From a virus, in the IMG/VR virus record IMGVR_UViG_3300050026_000607, positions 1-24,748 of that record: a stretch of 24,748 nucleotides of DNA. One strand, 5' to 3'. A program made the translations under genes and the position numbers. Position 1 is the stretch's first letter. Every line of letters begins with the position of its first letter. This document shows, one piece after another, positions 1 through 7,569 of this stretch. The notes beneath the pieces were generated by a model, which was not told where the DNA came from, did not search any database, and was given only the letters and a program-made list of their open reading frames with translations.

Positions 1-750
1 GCGAACCGTGGGCGACGCTGAAGTCCCGGAATTGTAGTCAGAAACCGCCGTCGCGCTGGGGCGGAGAACAGAAGCAGAAGGGGTAATGCCTTGAAAACGT
101 GACCGGGGCTGTGGTTGCTGCCCGAGCGCGAGAGGAATGCCTTGGTCGCCCGGATAGAGCGGCTTTGACATAGCTGGCCCTGCGGAGACTAGTTCCGGCT
201 CAGACGGCCCCTGAGCATCTTCTGGCGTTTCCAGACCGGGGTCGGGCGCAGTAAATGCGTCCGTAGGCTCCTGGTCTGTCTGCTTGGCTGCCTTTGTAGC
301 GGGAGCCGGCTTGGCTGCCTTTGTAGCGGGAGCGGGAGCCGGCTTGGCCGGAGGAGTCGTGGCAGCAGCAGCAGCAGCATCCGTAGCCGGAGCCGGTTTC
401 GGCGCGGTCACGGGCGCGTTGGGGTCCAGGTCCCCTGCGTTATCCGTCGGGTCTAGAGGTATCGGCGGAGGCGCGCCCAGTTGATTCTGCAAAAAATTCT
501 GCGTAGCCATCTGGTCGGCCTGCATACCAGCCATTTTATTCTGCGTCGTGAGCGCTTGACCCTGGAGAGGGTTCAGTAAGTTCATGCCGGCGGTGCGTGC
601 TTGAGTCTCAGCCGTCTGGGCTTGCGTGCCCTGCGTCTGGGCTTCCAGAAGAGGGCGCTGCACCTGCTGGCGATAAATGAAGTCGCCGATTCCCGTTAGG
701 GCGGCCCGCATCCCTGCGGCACTCTGGGCATTGTCTGAAGCGGCACTCAT
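1..750 (-). CDS. Partial Gln/Ala/Pro-rich virion-associated protein (3' end outside window)
   Basis: This frame starts at ATG 750-748 and stays open for 250 codons to the window edge, so the C-terminus is missing. The start lies 3 nt after the TAA of the upstream gene. Residues 1-100 are Gln/Ala/Thr-rich and probably helical, with motifs such as QAQTAETQARTAGMN and few hydrophobic runs. This composition resembles internal-virion or tail-assembly proteins of short-tailed phages. Residues about 120-185 form an Ala/Pro/Lys-rich low-complexity linker (KPAPATKAAK repeats), encoded by a roughly 27-bp direct repeat near 283-336. The rest is Pro/Ser-rich. No catalytic motif is visible. Its place at the end of the tail module supports a structural role, but the function is not recognised. 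Confidence 0.75.
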   Translation of the reverse strand, partial: MSAASDNAQSAAGMRAALTGIGDFIYRQQVQRPLLEAQTQGTQAQTAETQARTAGMNLLNPLQGQALTTQNKMAGMQADQMATQNFLQNQLGAPPPIPLDPTDNAGDLDPNAPVTAPKPAPATDAAAAAATTPPAKPAPAPATKAAKPAPATKAAKQTDQEPTDAFTAPDPGLETPEDAQGPSEPELVSAGPAMSKPLYPGDQGIPLALGQQPQPRSRFQGITPSASVLRPSATAVSDYNSGTSASPTVR

Positions 751-753
751 AAG

Positions 754-1206
754 TTAAAACGATCCCCGAGCCATTTGAGTCATTGGACGCCAGGGTCCCA
801 GCGCGGTGGGTTGAGTCGACTGCCCGGAAGAAACGCCTCCACCGCCGCCTGGTGCCTGAAGAGCCGCGCCGCCGCCGCCCCCACCACCGCCCCCACCACC
901 GCCCCCGCCGCCACCACCCGACTTCGCTGCGGCTCCAAGTTTCTGCCAAAAAGAAGCGGGGTTGTTTGCGGAATTAAAATCGCTTTCTAAATCCCCAGAA
1001 GGCTGTTGCGGCGACTGTTGCGGCGGCTGCGGTCCTGCAATAGCAGCCACTAAGCCGGGCGCACCCCCGCCGGCTTGCGCAAACCGCGTGCCGGTAGCGC
1101 CCAACTTTTGCCAAAACCCCGGCCCCTGTGCGGGAGTGTCATATTGCGCATCGGGATAATTATTACCCGGGTCAGGCCAGCCGGATGAATCAGAAAAATC
1201 ACTCAT
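754..1206 (-). CDS. Small Gly-rich protein with repeated FWQKLGA motif
   Basis: This 150-residue protein starts at ATG 1206-1204 (MSDFSDSS), 4 nt after the upstream TAA. An in-frame ATG at 1230 would overlap the upstream gene and is less likely. The motif FWQKLGA occurs twice (PGFWQKLGATG and ASFWQKLGAAA), each after an Asn/Asp/Pro-rich stretch, so the protein contains an internal duplication. A run of about 17 glycines follows and then a Gly/Pro/Ser tail. Its DNA shares exact blocks with the next gene upstream: 956-1009 matches 1428-1481, and 1089-1134 matches 1387-1432. No known domain is recognised. Its setting in the tail module suggests a minor virion component. Confidence 0.6.
   Translation of the reverse strand: MSDFSDSSGWPDPGNNYPDAQYDTPAQGPGFWQKLGATGTRFAQAGGGAPGLVAAIAGPQPPQQSPQQPSGDLESDFNSANNPASFWQKLGAAAKSGGGGGGGGGGGGGGGGGAALQAPGGGGGVSSGQSTQPTALGPWRPMTQMARGSF
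956..1134 (-). repeat. Blocks shared with 1387-1481 (54 bp and 46 bp, exact)
   Basis: Within this span 956-1009 is identical to 1428-1481 and 1089-1134 is identical to 1387-1432. The two blocks are 79 bp apart here but overlap at the other site. This indicates a deletion or template-switch junction rather than simple tandem duplication. Confidence 0.9.
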
Positions 1207-1210
1207 AGAA

Positions 1211-1492
1211 TTACAGCCCGCCCAGTCCACTTAGAATGCTCGACATCATACTCGGATCGTCTTCAGCGCCGCCGCCGCTAACCAAGCCGCCAAGCGTGCT
1301 GGCATCCGGACTCTGTCCAGACGAGTAGGCCCCGGGAACGGCACTTAAATACTGCAACGGCGCGCCCGTCGCCTGAGCAAGCTGGCTGCCGGTAGCGCCC
1401 AACTTTTGCCAAAACCCCGGCCCCTGTGCGGGGTTGTTTGCGGAATTAAAATCGCTTTCTAAATCCCCAGAAGGCTGTTGCAAATCACTCAT
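1211..1492 (-). CDS. Chimeric small protein built from neighbouring gene segments
   Basis: This 93-residue product starts at ATG 1492-1490 (MSDLQQPS), 4 nt after the TAA of the 227-residue gene. A start at 1516 would overlap that gene by 20 nt. Almost the whole sequence consists of copies of its neighbours. Its first third (DLESDFNSANNPA, FWQKLGATG) matches the 150-residue gene downstream. Its second half (GSQLAQATGAPLQYLSAVPG, STLGGLVSGG, and a C-terminus ending GLGGL) matches the end of the 227-residue gene upstream. At DNA level 1271-1392 equals 1578-1699 with one mismatch. It may be expressed as a small virion protein or be a recent recombination by-product. The frame is intact. Confidence 0.55.
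   Translation of the reverse strand: MSDLQQPSGDLESDFNSANNPAQGPGFWQKLGATGSQLAQATGAPLQYLSAVPGAYSSGQSPDASTLGGLVSGGGAEDDPSMMSSILSGLGGL
1271..1392 (-). repeat. 122-bp direct repeat, copy 1
   Basis: Positions 1271-1392 match 1578-1699 with one mismatch (C at 1306, A at 1613). The block encodes the segment from GSQLAQATGAPLQYL through TLGGLVSGG in both the 93- and 227-residue genes. Confidence 0.95.
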
Positions 1493-1496
1493 AGAA

Positions 1497-2180
1497 TTAC
1501 AGCCCGCCCATTCCACTTTGAACGCTCGACATCAGACTCGGATTGTCTTCAGCGCTTGACCTAGTCGTATACATGGAGCCGCCGCTAACCAAGCCGCCAA
1601 GCGTGCTGGCATACGGACTCTGTCCAGACGAGTAGGCCCCGGGAACGGCACTTAAATACTGCAACGGCGCGCCCGTCGCCTGAGCAAGCTGGCTGCCGGC
1701 CGCGTTTTGATTTGCACGCTCGCTCGTGTAGTTTTGCAGCTTCATCTGCGCATCCTGCGCATTGGCCGACGCGTTGGCCGCCGCATTGGTAGACTGCTGG
1801 GCCTCTTGGCCGGCAGTTGAAAATTGCATTCCGTTCTTGGCGTATTGGTCTTTGATGCGCGCCTGCTGGTCTGCGGCAGAGGATTGCGCGGCAGCCCGGT
1901 TGTAGGCCATTGCTTGGTCTAACTGAGGGCTTCCGTTCAAATAGTCACCGGCAGCGTTGTTTTGCGCGTTTGTCTGCGCAGTCTGCCAGCCAGGATTAGC
2001 GGCAGCCGTCTGTAAGCCCTGGGCGTATTGCTGGCCGGCCTGGTTCGCCTGGCCCATTGAGCCGCCAAGATAGTTGAAAAGCTGGCTGCGCAGCGCCGCT
2101 GCGCCGGCAACGTTAGCATAGGGGTCTTCCCACTTGCCAGTGTTGTTTTGAGTTTGAGTGCTAGATGTAAAACCCCCCAT
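1497..2180 (-). CDS. Gln/Ala-rich tail or internal virion protein
   Basis: This protein has 227 residues and starts at ATG 2180-2178 behind a good Shine-Dalgarno sequence (GAGGAAAGGG), 19 nt after the 155-residue gene. It is hydrophilic and very rich in Gln, Ala and Asn. A long predicted helical segment lies at about residues 25-165 (for example QQYAQGLQTAAANPGWQ), followed by a Gly/Ser-rich C-terminus. N-terminal GG-F-T-S-S-T-Q-T and coiled Ala/Gln stretches are typical of short-tailed phage internal or tail proteins that follow the nozzle gene. The C-terminal 60 or so residues are duplicated in the next gene. No enzymatic motif is seen, and the exact role is unknown. Confidence 0.7.
   Translation of the reverse strand: MGGFTSSTQTQNNTGKWEDPYANVAGAAALRSQLFNYLGGSMGQANQAGQQYAQGLQTAAANPGWQTAQTNAQNNAAGDYLNGSPQLDQAMAYNRAAAQSSAADQQARIKDQYAKNGMQFSTAGQEAQQSTNAAANASANAQDAQMKLQNYTSERANQNAAGSQLAQATGAPLQYLSAVPGAYSSGQSPYASTLGGLVSGGSMYTTRSSAEDNPSLMSSVQSGMGGL
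1578..1699 (-). repeat. 122-bp direct repeat, copy 2
   Basis: This is the partner of 1271-1392 at an offset of 307 bp, inside the 3' end of the 227-residue gene. The adjoining stretch 1482-1555 also matches 1196-1269 with several mismatches, so two diverged gene ends lie in tandem. Confidence 0.95.
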
Positions 2181-2199
2181 ATAAACCCTTTCCTCTAAA

Positions 2200-2667
2200 C
2201 TACCCGACTTTGGTTGTTAAATCAAGCCCTTTATTGGCTCCCCGCACCGGCTCATCGTCAAAACTGTATTCCCGATACTTCGCCGACATCGCCGCCGCGT
2301 GCTCCCAGCCCCCGACACAAAAGCAGACGGCGAGAAAGACGTTCAAGTATTCGGACTTGAGAACCTGCGCGGTGATGCGCTCAAGAATGTCTGGACTAGC
2401 CTTACGGGCCTCTGAGGCGAGAAACGCAATGGCGCTCAATAAAATGACGGGCATTAGAAAGTCCTTGTGCTTCTGGAAAAACGGGCTGCTCACAGCGTAG
2501 ATCATGTTCGCGGGAGACCAGACCGCCAGCTTTATATCTACTGGCTTGTCCCGGTCAATCAAATCATCTTGCAGGTGCGCCCAGATGTAGAAGGCGCGCA
2601 GAAACTCCAGCGCGTCGAGGTTGCTAAGCGCCATTTCCTGAAAAGCTGATTCGGGTTGAAAACTCAC
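2200..2667 (-). CDS. Conserved-looking phage protein of unknown function
   Basis: This is a 155-residue protein with a GTG start at 2667-2665, 2 nt after the TAG of the 52-residue gene. A strong upstream GGAGGAAG, embedded in the end of that gene, supports this start. The N-terminal half carries the motif WAHLQDDLIDRDKPV, an acidic cluster (residues about 29-43). Two hydrophobic helices follow (near VILLSAIAFLASEA and VFLAVCFCVGGWEHA). They could be buried amphipathic helices or membrane-associated segments. The acidic cluster superficially recalls metal-binding motifs, but no enzyme family fits. The position after the large tail protein suggests a tail or morphogenesis function, which is inference. 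Confidence 0.65.
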   Translation of the reverse strand: MSFQPESAFQEMALSNLDALEFLRAFYIWAHLQDDLIDRDKPVDIKLAVWSPANMIYAVSSPFFQKHKDFLMPVILLSAIAFLASEARKASPDILERITAQVLKSEYLNVFLAVCFCVGGWEHAAAMSAKYREYSFDDEPVRGANKGLDLTTKVG

Positions 2668-2669
2668 CG

Positions 2670-2828
2670 CTATGAACTTCCTCCGCCCTGGGCGTTCTTA
2701 TCCACGTTGGACGCTATTTTTCGGATAGCCTGTTCGGCTTGACGAGTCCATACAGATACTGATTGGATAAACTCTTGCAAGTTACGGCCAGGCTTCGGCG
2801 TCGGCGGAAGCGTAATTACTGTTTTCAT
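2670..2828 (-). CDS. 52-residue hypothetical protein
   Basis: This short gene starts at ATG 2828-2826 (MKTVITLPPTPKPG) and ends at TAG 2672-2670. It exactly fills the gap between the 1203-residue tail gene (2 nt upstream) and the GTG of the 155-residue gene (2 nt downstream). Such tight packing is good evidence that it is real. After a Pro-rich start it has one probable amphipathic helix (FIQSVSVWTRQAEQAIRKIA) and a Gly-rich end. Its 3' end doubles as the ribosome binding site of the next gene. Small proteins of this style, with a Pro-rich start and a W-containing helix, are common beside phage tail genes. Their function is unknown. Confidence 0.7.
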   Translation of the reverse strand: MKTVITLPPTPKPGRNLQEFIQSVSVWTRQAEQAIRKIASNVDKNAQGGGSS

Positions 2829-2830
2829 AT

Positions 2831-5800
2831 TTAGTAGGTGCCACCAGGCCGGCAGTGAAGCTCAAATGACGAAACACGCCATTGGACATCGGCGTCCGCG
2901 CTGGAAAACCGCACACGCATAAACCGACCTGAGCCGCTGCCGGGATTGACTTTGACAGGCACCGTGGCGTGTCCATTCACCAGGACAGTCTTCGGAGCCG
3001 TCCAGGTAATTGGGCCTGCGTCGCCCGGCGAGTTGTCTATGCCACTGAGCGACGGGCGGGTGCCAACCTGCACCGTCATCAAGCGCGGCGTGTCCGTCTC
3101 CTCCAGGACCTGAAGACCGAGGACCACCACGTCCACATACTTCCACCGATCTGGGTCGCCCATGTCATAGTCCATTGTCTCACTGAAGGCCAGATAGCCG
3201 TCACCGTCGCGGTTGTAAACCCTGCCGTGAAGTTGAAGCTCACCATCTGTGGTCGCCAGAATAGGAACACGGCCGAGACTTTCCCCAGTGGAGGTTGAAG
3301 TCCACTCCACCATGCCCAGCGCCGTGAATTCCTTGCTCGGGTCGTAGTCGTCAATCGTCGCGGAGTCCTCGACGTAGTTCCAAATCAAAACTCGGAAGCC
3401 ACCCACTATGGGATATTGAACCCAAATCTCTTTGCGCGGGTCGTTGTGGAAAAGCCGAATCTCGCCGAGCCGGTTGCGGTCAAGCTCCTTATAAAGTTGC
3501 CGCGTCGCTTGCTGGCATACCGGAGTGAGGTTGGGGCCGCCCTGATAGGAATAAAGCTCCTTGTGGCCAAGAAACACGAGAGTCCCGTCGAACCTATCAC
3601 ACAGCGCGCCGCGAGCAAGCAGGCCCTCGCCGTGAACTTCATTGTGGATGAAGAAGGTGCCCGCTCCCAGGCCTGTATACTGCACACTTTGAATCGAGAA
3701 CTCTTTGAACATGTAGGCGTAATCGCCCTGCGGCAGCACGCGGAGAATGGGGCCGTTCATCAGCGAGCCCACCACGCGGGTCTCGCCCGCCTCGTTGGCG
3801 TCAAGCGTGAAAAACTGTTTTCCGTCCGCCGCAGAGATGGGCTGCCCCTGCGGCGTGGCCCCTGTAAGCGGCATGAGTTGCAGCACAAGCGAGGTCCCGG
3901 TCATGCTCACGACCGTATAATAGTTGTAGTAAACAACCCCGTCGCGCGGGTCTTCCAACGAGACAATTTGATTTGCTACCAGGTCAACAGAAGCTGGGAG
4001 GGTAAACCCATTGCCGGAGACCGGAAAGTTTATCGCTTGTTCGTCCGCATCTGAGTTGACAGTCAAGTAAATACCACTATAAAGAATGGCGTCTGTGGGT
4101 GAGAACGTAACCGAAACATTCTCCACATCGCCTGGAGCAAGTGTAGCGGCGGAATTGCCCACAGTGAACCCCGTGGGCGGTAAAATCGAAGATATGATTA
4201 CGGGGAGCATTCCGTTGTTCGTAATCGTCAGCAGAGACGTGATATTGCTGCCGACGGGCACCGAGCCAAAATCAAGGCTGCCAGAAAGCAGGATTGACGC
4301 GCCCCCGACTTGGGTGCTGGTAGTTACCGCGACAGACCCTACGCCGCTGGGCGAGCCGGTGAAAGTAAAAGAGAGGACCTGACCCCCCGACGAATCCGAG
4401 TCGGATGGGGTGTAAGTAAGCTGAAAACTCTCGCAGACCCCGCCTGCGTTTTGCTTAAGATTATCGCTGGGAACCGTCGCAGAAAAGCCGGAGGCGGGTG
4501 TCATGCCGGTTATCTTGATGTTACCAGATGCGGCGTCGAGGCGGTAAACGTAAATTGTTCCCGTCACGCTCGTATTTGACGGCACGCTCTGGAACTGGCA
4601 GGTGCCCCGGTCAGTCATAAAAACCTCGTGACCGTTAAGAACCTTCTGGGCGGAGGCGGTCACATCCACGGTTGTTTGACCTGTGACCGTTACGTTGGCA
4701 GTCTTACCAACCGTTATGGTTAAAGTTCCGCTGTAATCCTGAGACGACCCTTTCGTGATCTTATCCGGCGTGAAAGTCGCCTCGACAATCTGCTGACCTC
4801 CAGCGGCAATTGTTCCAGAAGTCCATTTTAAGCTTATGCAAGGAAGAGTTGAGATACTGGTTATAAGCATCGGCGCTGTTCCGCTATTACGAATTACAAA
4901 CGCGCTCGTAACCGGAAACGTTTGGCTGCCATTTTGCGCCTTCACGAGCCCGAAGGCCAGTGAATTGCCGCCGGAACAACTGACAATGGAGATGATGTTT
5001 GATTGACCCTCCCCACTACCAGAAATAGCGTGAACAAACGTGCCCTGCGTCGCATTACAGGTGATGGTGACCGTGCCGTTATATGAGACACCGCTCGCGG
5101 GAATAAATGTGAAATTAACCGACGCTGACCCATTAGGGGGGATAACGACGGGCTTCTCAACCGTGCCCTTAAAATCACACAACATGATCGAAGGGTCGAT
5201 GTCGGTAATGGTGACACTCGTAACAGAAAGGTCTGCCGTGGCCGAGCCCGTGTTGAGAATATTGAGAGTGCGGACAGGCGAGTTGGCCGCCGTCTTACCA
5301 AGCGGGCACACGCCGAAATCAAGATCGCCCTGAAGACTCACGCTGCGCACGACGGCCAGGTCGTTTATCAGCATCACTGTAAAATTCCCAGTGGTGAGAT
5401 CGGTTGGGTCGCCGGCCGCAGGCTGGTTGAAGTTAGCCCCGAGCGTGTAAACTGCGGAGACAGCAGTCTCCGCGATTGGTATGTAATTCGTAAAATCGTC
5501 CTTGTCGCTCCACTTGAGCCGGTCTTCTTTCCAAAGCAAGACGTGTCCGGCAAACGCCGCGACGCCATCCCAGCAAGAATCGTCGCCAGACGGCAACCCG
5601 GGCAAGTCAAGAGCCTTTGAGGGGAGCGGGGGTATCCAATACTGCGCGACGTTGTCGTGCTGCGCAAAAAGAATCTTGTCATAGAAATCGTCGGCAAACC
5701 AGGGATAGCCGGGCGTAGCGGGCACTCCCAGTGTCCTTACCTGGCCGGTCGTAGGATTTGCGCAAGGAAAGAGTTGAGTAAGCGAAAGCTGAAACTGCTG

Positions 5801-6442
5801 GAGGGTGTCGTCGTAGTCGGGCGAAGCTGCCCATAGGGCTGAACCCGTTGCCAGGACAACAGGAGTAGGGACACTGTTGATAAGGTTGCCCTGAAAAATC
5901 ATGTCGAAGTCGGACCCGAGGTAGGGATACGTTAAGCCGTCTCCGTTGTTGTAGAGAAAGACAACCTCGTCATCTGTCAACACGCGCGCCCAGACGGCCG
6001 TCTGGTCCACAGCGAATGCCGCGCTCACTGAGCCAATATCTTCCCGGTCCCAATTAGCAACCTGAAAACTAGTGGTGTGGGCAGACAGAGAGGCATCGGG
6101 AGTCTGGGCCACAGCCTTATGGGCCTGGACCCCGTTTAGAAAAATAGAAATCTGAGAGGCTGCTTTGTCGTAACGCAGGCAGATATAATTCCAGCCGCCG
6201 GTGATGATGTCGTCTGTGGTTGTAACGCCGGTTGTTGTCGAAGAAACCGAGTTCCAGACTGAGAAAGACAGCCGCCCCGTATGAGTGAGGCGTAACTCCC
6301 AGGCCGGCGCGAGCAGCACGGTCGCGGGCACGAAGCCCAGCAAGTCCTGAGTCTGTAGCCAGAGGGAGACAGTGAAAGACTCATCGCTGAGATTTGTGAG
6401 AGCCAAGTCGCTGTTCTGTAGATAGGGCGCGCCAGTAGCCAT
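2831..6442 (-). CDS. Giant tail protein: partial LamG domain, ASH/HYDIN-like Ig array, conserved C-terminal body
   Basis: This 1203-residue protein starts at ATG 6442-6440, 2 nt after the upstream TAA. Residues 1-180 are LamG/concanavalin-like (ESFTVSLWLQ, WNYICLRYD, ISIFLNGVQ, WARVLTDDEVVFLYNNG) but lack the first strands of that fold. Residues 181-365 are a conserved-looking body (DKILFAQHDNVAQYWIP, LLWKEDRLKWSD). Residues about 369-813 are beta-rich Ig-like repeats, including clear ASH/HYDIN or choice-of-anchor-D signatures (LDFGVCPLG, LDFGSVPVGSNITSLLTITNNG). The body then resumes (VSLEDPRDGVVYYNYYTVV, NGPILRVLPQGDYAYMFKE, LVFLGHKELYSYQGGPN). Its length, position after the adaptor and beta content suggest a nozzle- or tail-hub-like protein. 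The missing LamG N-terminus appears to be encoded in the two preceding genes. Confidence 0.8.
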   Translation of the reverse strand: MATGAPYLQNSDLALTNLSDESFTVSLWLQTQDLLGFVPATVLLAPAWELRLTHTGRLSFSVWNSVSSTTTGVTTTDDIITGGWNYICLRYDKAASQISIFLNGVQAHKAVAQTPDASLSAHTTSFQVANWDREDIGSVSAAFAVDQTAVWARVLTDDEVVFLYNNGDGLTYPYLGSDFDMIFQGNLINSVPTPVVLATGSALWAASPDYDDTLQQFQLSLTQLFPCANPTTGQVRTLGVPATPGYPWFADDFYDKILFAQHDNVAQYWIPPLPSKALDLPGLPSGDDSCWDGVAAFAGHVLLWKEDRLKWSDKDDFTNYIPIAETAVSAVYTLGANFNQPAAGDPTDLTTGNFTVMLINDLAVVRSVSLQGDLDFGVCPLGKTAANSPVRTLNILNTGSATADLSVTSVTITDIDPSIMLCDFKGTVEKPVVIPPNGSASVNFTFIPASGVSYNGTVTITCNATQGTFVHAISGSGEGQSNIISIVSCSGGNSLAFGLVKAQNGSQTFPVTSAFVIRNSGTAPMLITSISTLPCISLKWTSGTIAAGGQQIVEATFTPDKITKGSSQDYSGTLTITVGKTANVTVTGQTTVDVTASAQKVLNGHEVFMTDRGTCQFQSVPSNTSVTGTIYVYRLDAASGNIKITGMTPASGFSATVPSDNLKQNAGGVCESFQLTYTPSDSDSSGGQVLSFTFTGSPSGVGSVAVTTSTQVGGASILLSGSLDFGSVPVGSNITSLLTITNNGMLPVIISSILPPTGFTVGNSAATLAPGDVENVSVTFSPTDAILYSGIYLTVNSDADEQAINFPVSGNGFTLPASVDLVANQIVSLEDPRDGVVYYNYYTVVSMTGTSLVLQLMPLTGATPQGQPISAADGKQFFTLDANEAGETRVVGSLMNGPILRVLPQGDYAYMFKEFSIQSVQYTGLGAGTFFIHNEVHGEGLLARGALCDRFDGTLVFLGHKELYSYQGGPNLTPVCQQATRQLYKELDRNRLGEIRLFHNDPRKEIWVQYPIVGGFRVLIWNYVEDSATIDDYDPSKEFTALGMVEWTSTSTGESLGRVPILATTDGELQLHGRVYNRDGDGYLAFSETMDYDMGDPDRWKYVDVVVLGLQVLEETDTPRLMTVQVGTRPSLSGIDNSPGDAGPITWTAPKTVLVNGHATVPVKVNPGSGSGRFMRVRFSSADADVQWRVSSFELHCRPGGTY
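4004..5338 (-). other. ASH/HYDIN-like Ig-domain array inserted in the tail protein
   Basis: Residues about 369-813 of the 1203-residue protein form an array of probably four Ig-like repeats. The first and last are the clearest: both begin LDFG-V-P-G and run through a short-strand pattern ending in SGSG or SGNG. The middle ones are more diverged, with Cys pairs. The flanking sequences (NFTVMLINDLAVVRSVS before, LVANQIVSLEDPRDGVV after) read as one continuous body. The array therefore looks like a discrete insertion of about 1.3 kb. The boundaries are estimates from sequence character. Confidence 0.7.
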
Positions 6443-6444
6443 AA

Positions 6445-7563
6445 TTAGACATTCTCAATCGTTACGTCACAGATCATGTGCGCGCCGCCGTTACCCTGAC
6501 GGGCATAGACATACACCGTGGCTGGAAAAGAAACGCCTAAGGTGTTCTGCATGGAAAACGGTATGTCAACAGTCCCGTTTTGCGCGCCCGAAAGAGTTTT
6601 GGTGAAGAAAGACGACGGCCCTGTCTTCACCTTGATAATCACAGCCGAGGCGTTAACAGCGCTCATGCCAGACGTGATTAGATGAATATTGCACGATTCA
6701 CCAAGGCCGGGAGCGGTGACGGTGGCGGTGCTGTAGGCGGTGCTGGAGGCTTGGCCTGCGCTGGCCGGATAAAGAGTAACTACGGCCCGGTCCCCGTGCG
6801 CGCTCGCGGGAGTGAAAGTTCCAGACGACCCGCCGGACAAGGTGAGCACAGGGAACGGCCACGCAAGGGCACTCCAATCCAACGCACCACCGCCGCTGCT
6901 GCCAACAGAGCCGCTGCTGCCGCCGCTGCCGATACTGCCGATACTGCCCACGTCAGAAAAAGTCACTGAAGCGGCGAAAGCCGGAGGCACGACTGAAGTG
7001 CTGGTAGTCCCAAAAATAAACCCGATACTGACATAGACGTAGCACCCACCATTAGGCACGGTGAACGGCCCATCAAAGGTCCCATCGCCAACATTGTAGG
7101 TAGCCAGCGAGCCGCGCGAGGTATAGATAGAAATGTAAACGCCGCCCGCCGGGACTTGGCCGGCACAGCCAGAGGCAACAATGCGCACGTTGGCGTCCCG
7201 GCCTGCGGCAAAGTAGATGCTCGCAGTGTGTAAACCATAAAACGCGCTGCTCACCTGAGCCTGCCCGGCATACGTGGCTTCAGCACTCCTGGCAGAGCTA
7301 GGCAGAGCCGAATATATAAAAGAACCTTTCTCACTTATCGGCACAGCGGGAGACCAGAGAAGGTCATTCCAGCTATCGCCGGGATAGGAGCCCGGTGGAA
7401 CGATTGACAGCGACGGCGAGGAGCCGGAGGAAATAAAACTCCCGGAAGTAAAACTTCCGCCGCTCGGGCCAACCGGGCCAGCTATGAAGTTCGGCAGACT
7501 GGGAAAGAACGCAGCTTTGTTGAACTTTCCGGCTTGAGAAGTGACGTGAAGAACAGTTGTCAT
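6445..7563 (-). CDS. Beta-rich tail protein carrying the middle fragment of a split LamG domain
   Basis: This 372-residue product starts at ATG 7563-7561, 6 nt after the TAG of the 352-residue gene. A GGCTGAT spacer provides a weak AGG ribosome site, so coupling or re-initiation is likely. Residues 3-22 (VLHVTSQAGKFNKAAFFPS) resemble the second-strand region of LamG domains (V-T-x-x-A-G-K-x-x-N-A-A-x-F). A Gly/Ser linker at about 33-50 then leads to two beta-sandwich-like domains (about 80-205 and 225-372), separated by another Gly/Ser stretch (SIGSIGSGGSSGSVGSSGGG). The domains contain scattered Cys and Thr/Ser-rich strands but no recognised family. A virion surface role is inferred from context. 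Confidence 0.7.
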   Translation of the reverse strand: MTTVLHVTSQAGKFNKAAFFPSLPNFIAGPVGPSGGSFTSGSFISSGSSPSLSIVPPGSYPGDSWNDLLWSPAVPISEKGSFIYSALPSSARSAEATYAGQAQVSSAFYGLHTASIYFAAGRDANVRIVASGCAGQVPAGGVYISIYTSRGSLATYNVGDGTFDGPFTVPNGGCYVYVSIGFIFGTTSTSVVPPAFAASVTFSDVGSIGSIGSGGSSGSVGSSGGGALDWSALAWPFPVLTLSGGSSGTFTPASAHGDRAVVTLYPASAGQASSTAYSTATVTAPGLGESCNIHLITSGMSAVNASAVIIKVKTGPSSFFTKTLSGAQNGTVDIPFSMQNTLGVSFPATVYVYARQGNGGAHMICDVTIENV

Positions 7564-7569
7564 ATCAGC

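Noticed and set aside
608-949. Minus-strand open frame of 113 codons
   Set aside because: It overlaps two better-supported genes (1-750 and 754-1206) in another frame and is Arg/Trp-rich, as expected of a shadow of Gly/Pro-rich coding.
1493-1516. Earlier start for the 93-residue gene (MEWAGCNS)
   Set aside because: It would overlap the preceding gene by 20 nt, whereas the ATG at 1492 lies 4 nt after that gene's stop. The same argument applies to the 150-residue gene and its upstream ATG at 1230.
3416-4054. Plus-strand open frame of 212 codons
   Set aside because: It lies wholly antisense to the conserved coding body of the 1203-residue tail gene, has no ribosome site or neighbours on that strand, and its composition follows the opposite strand.
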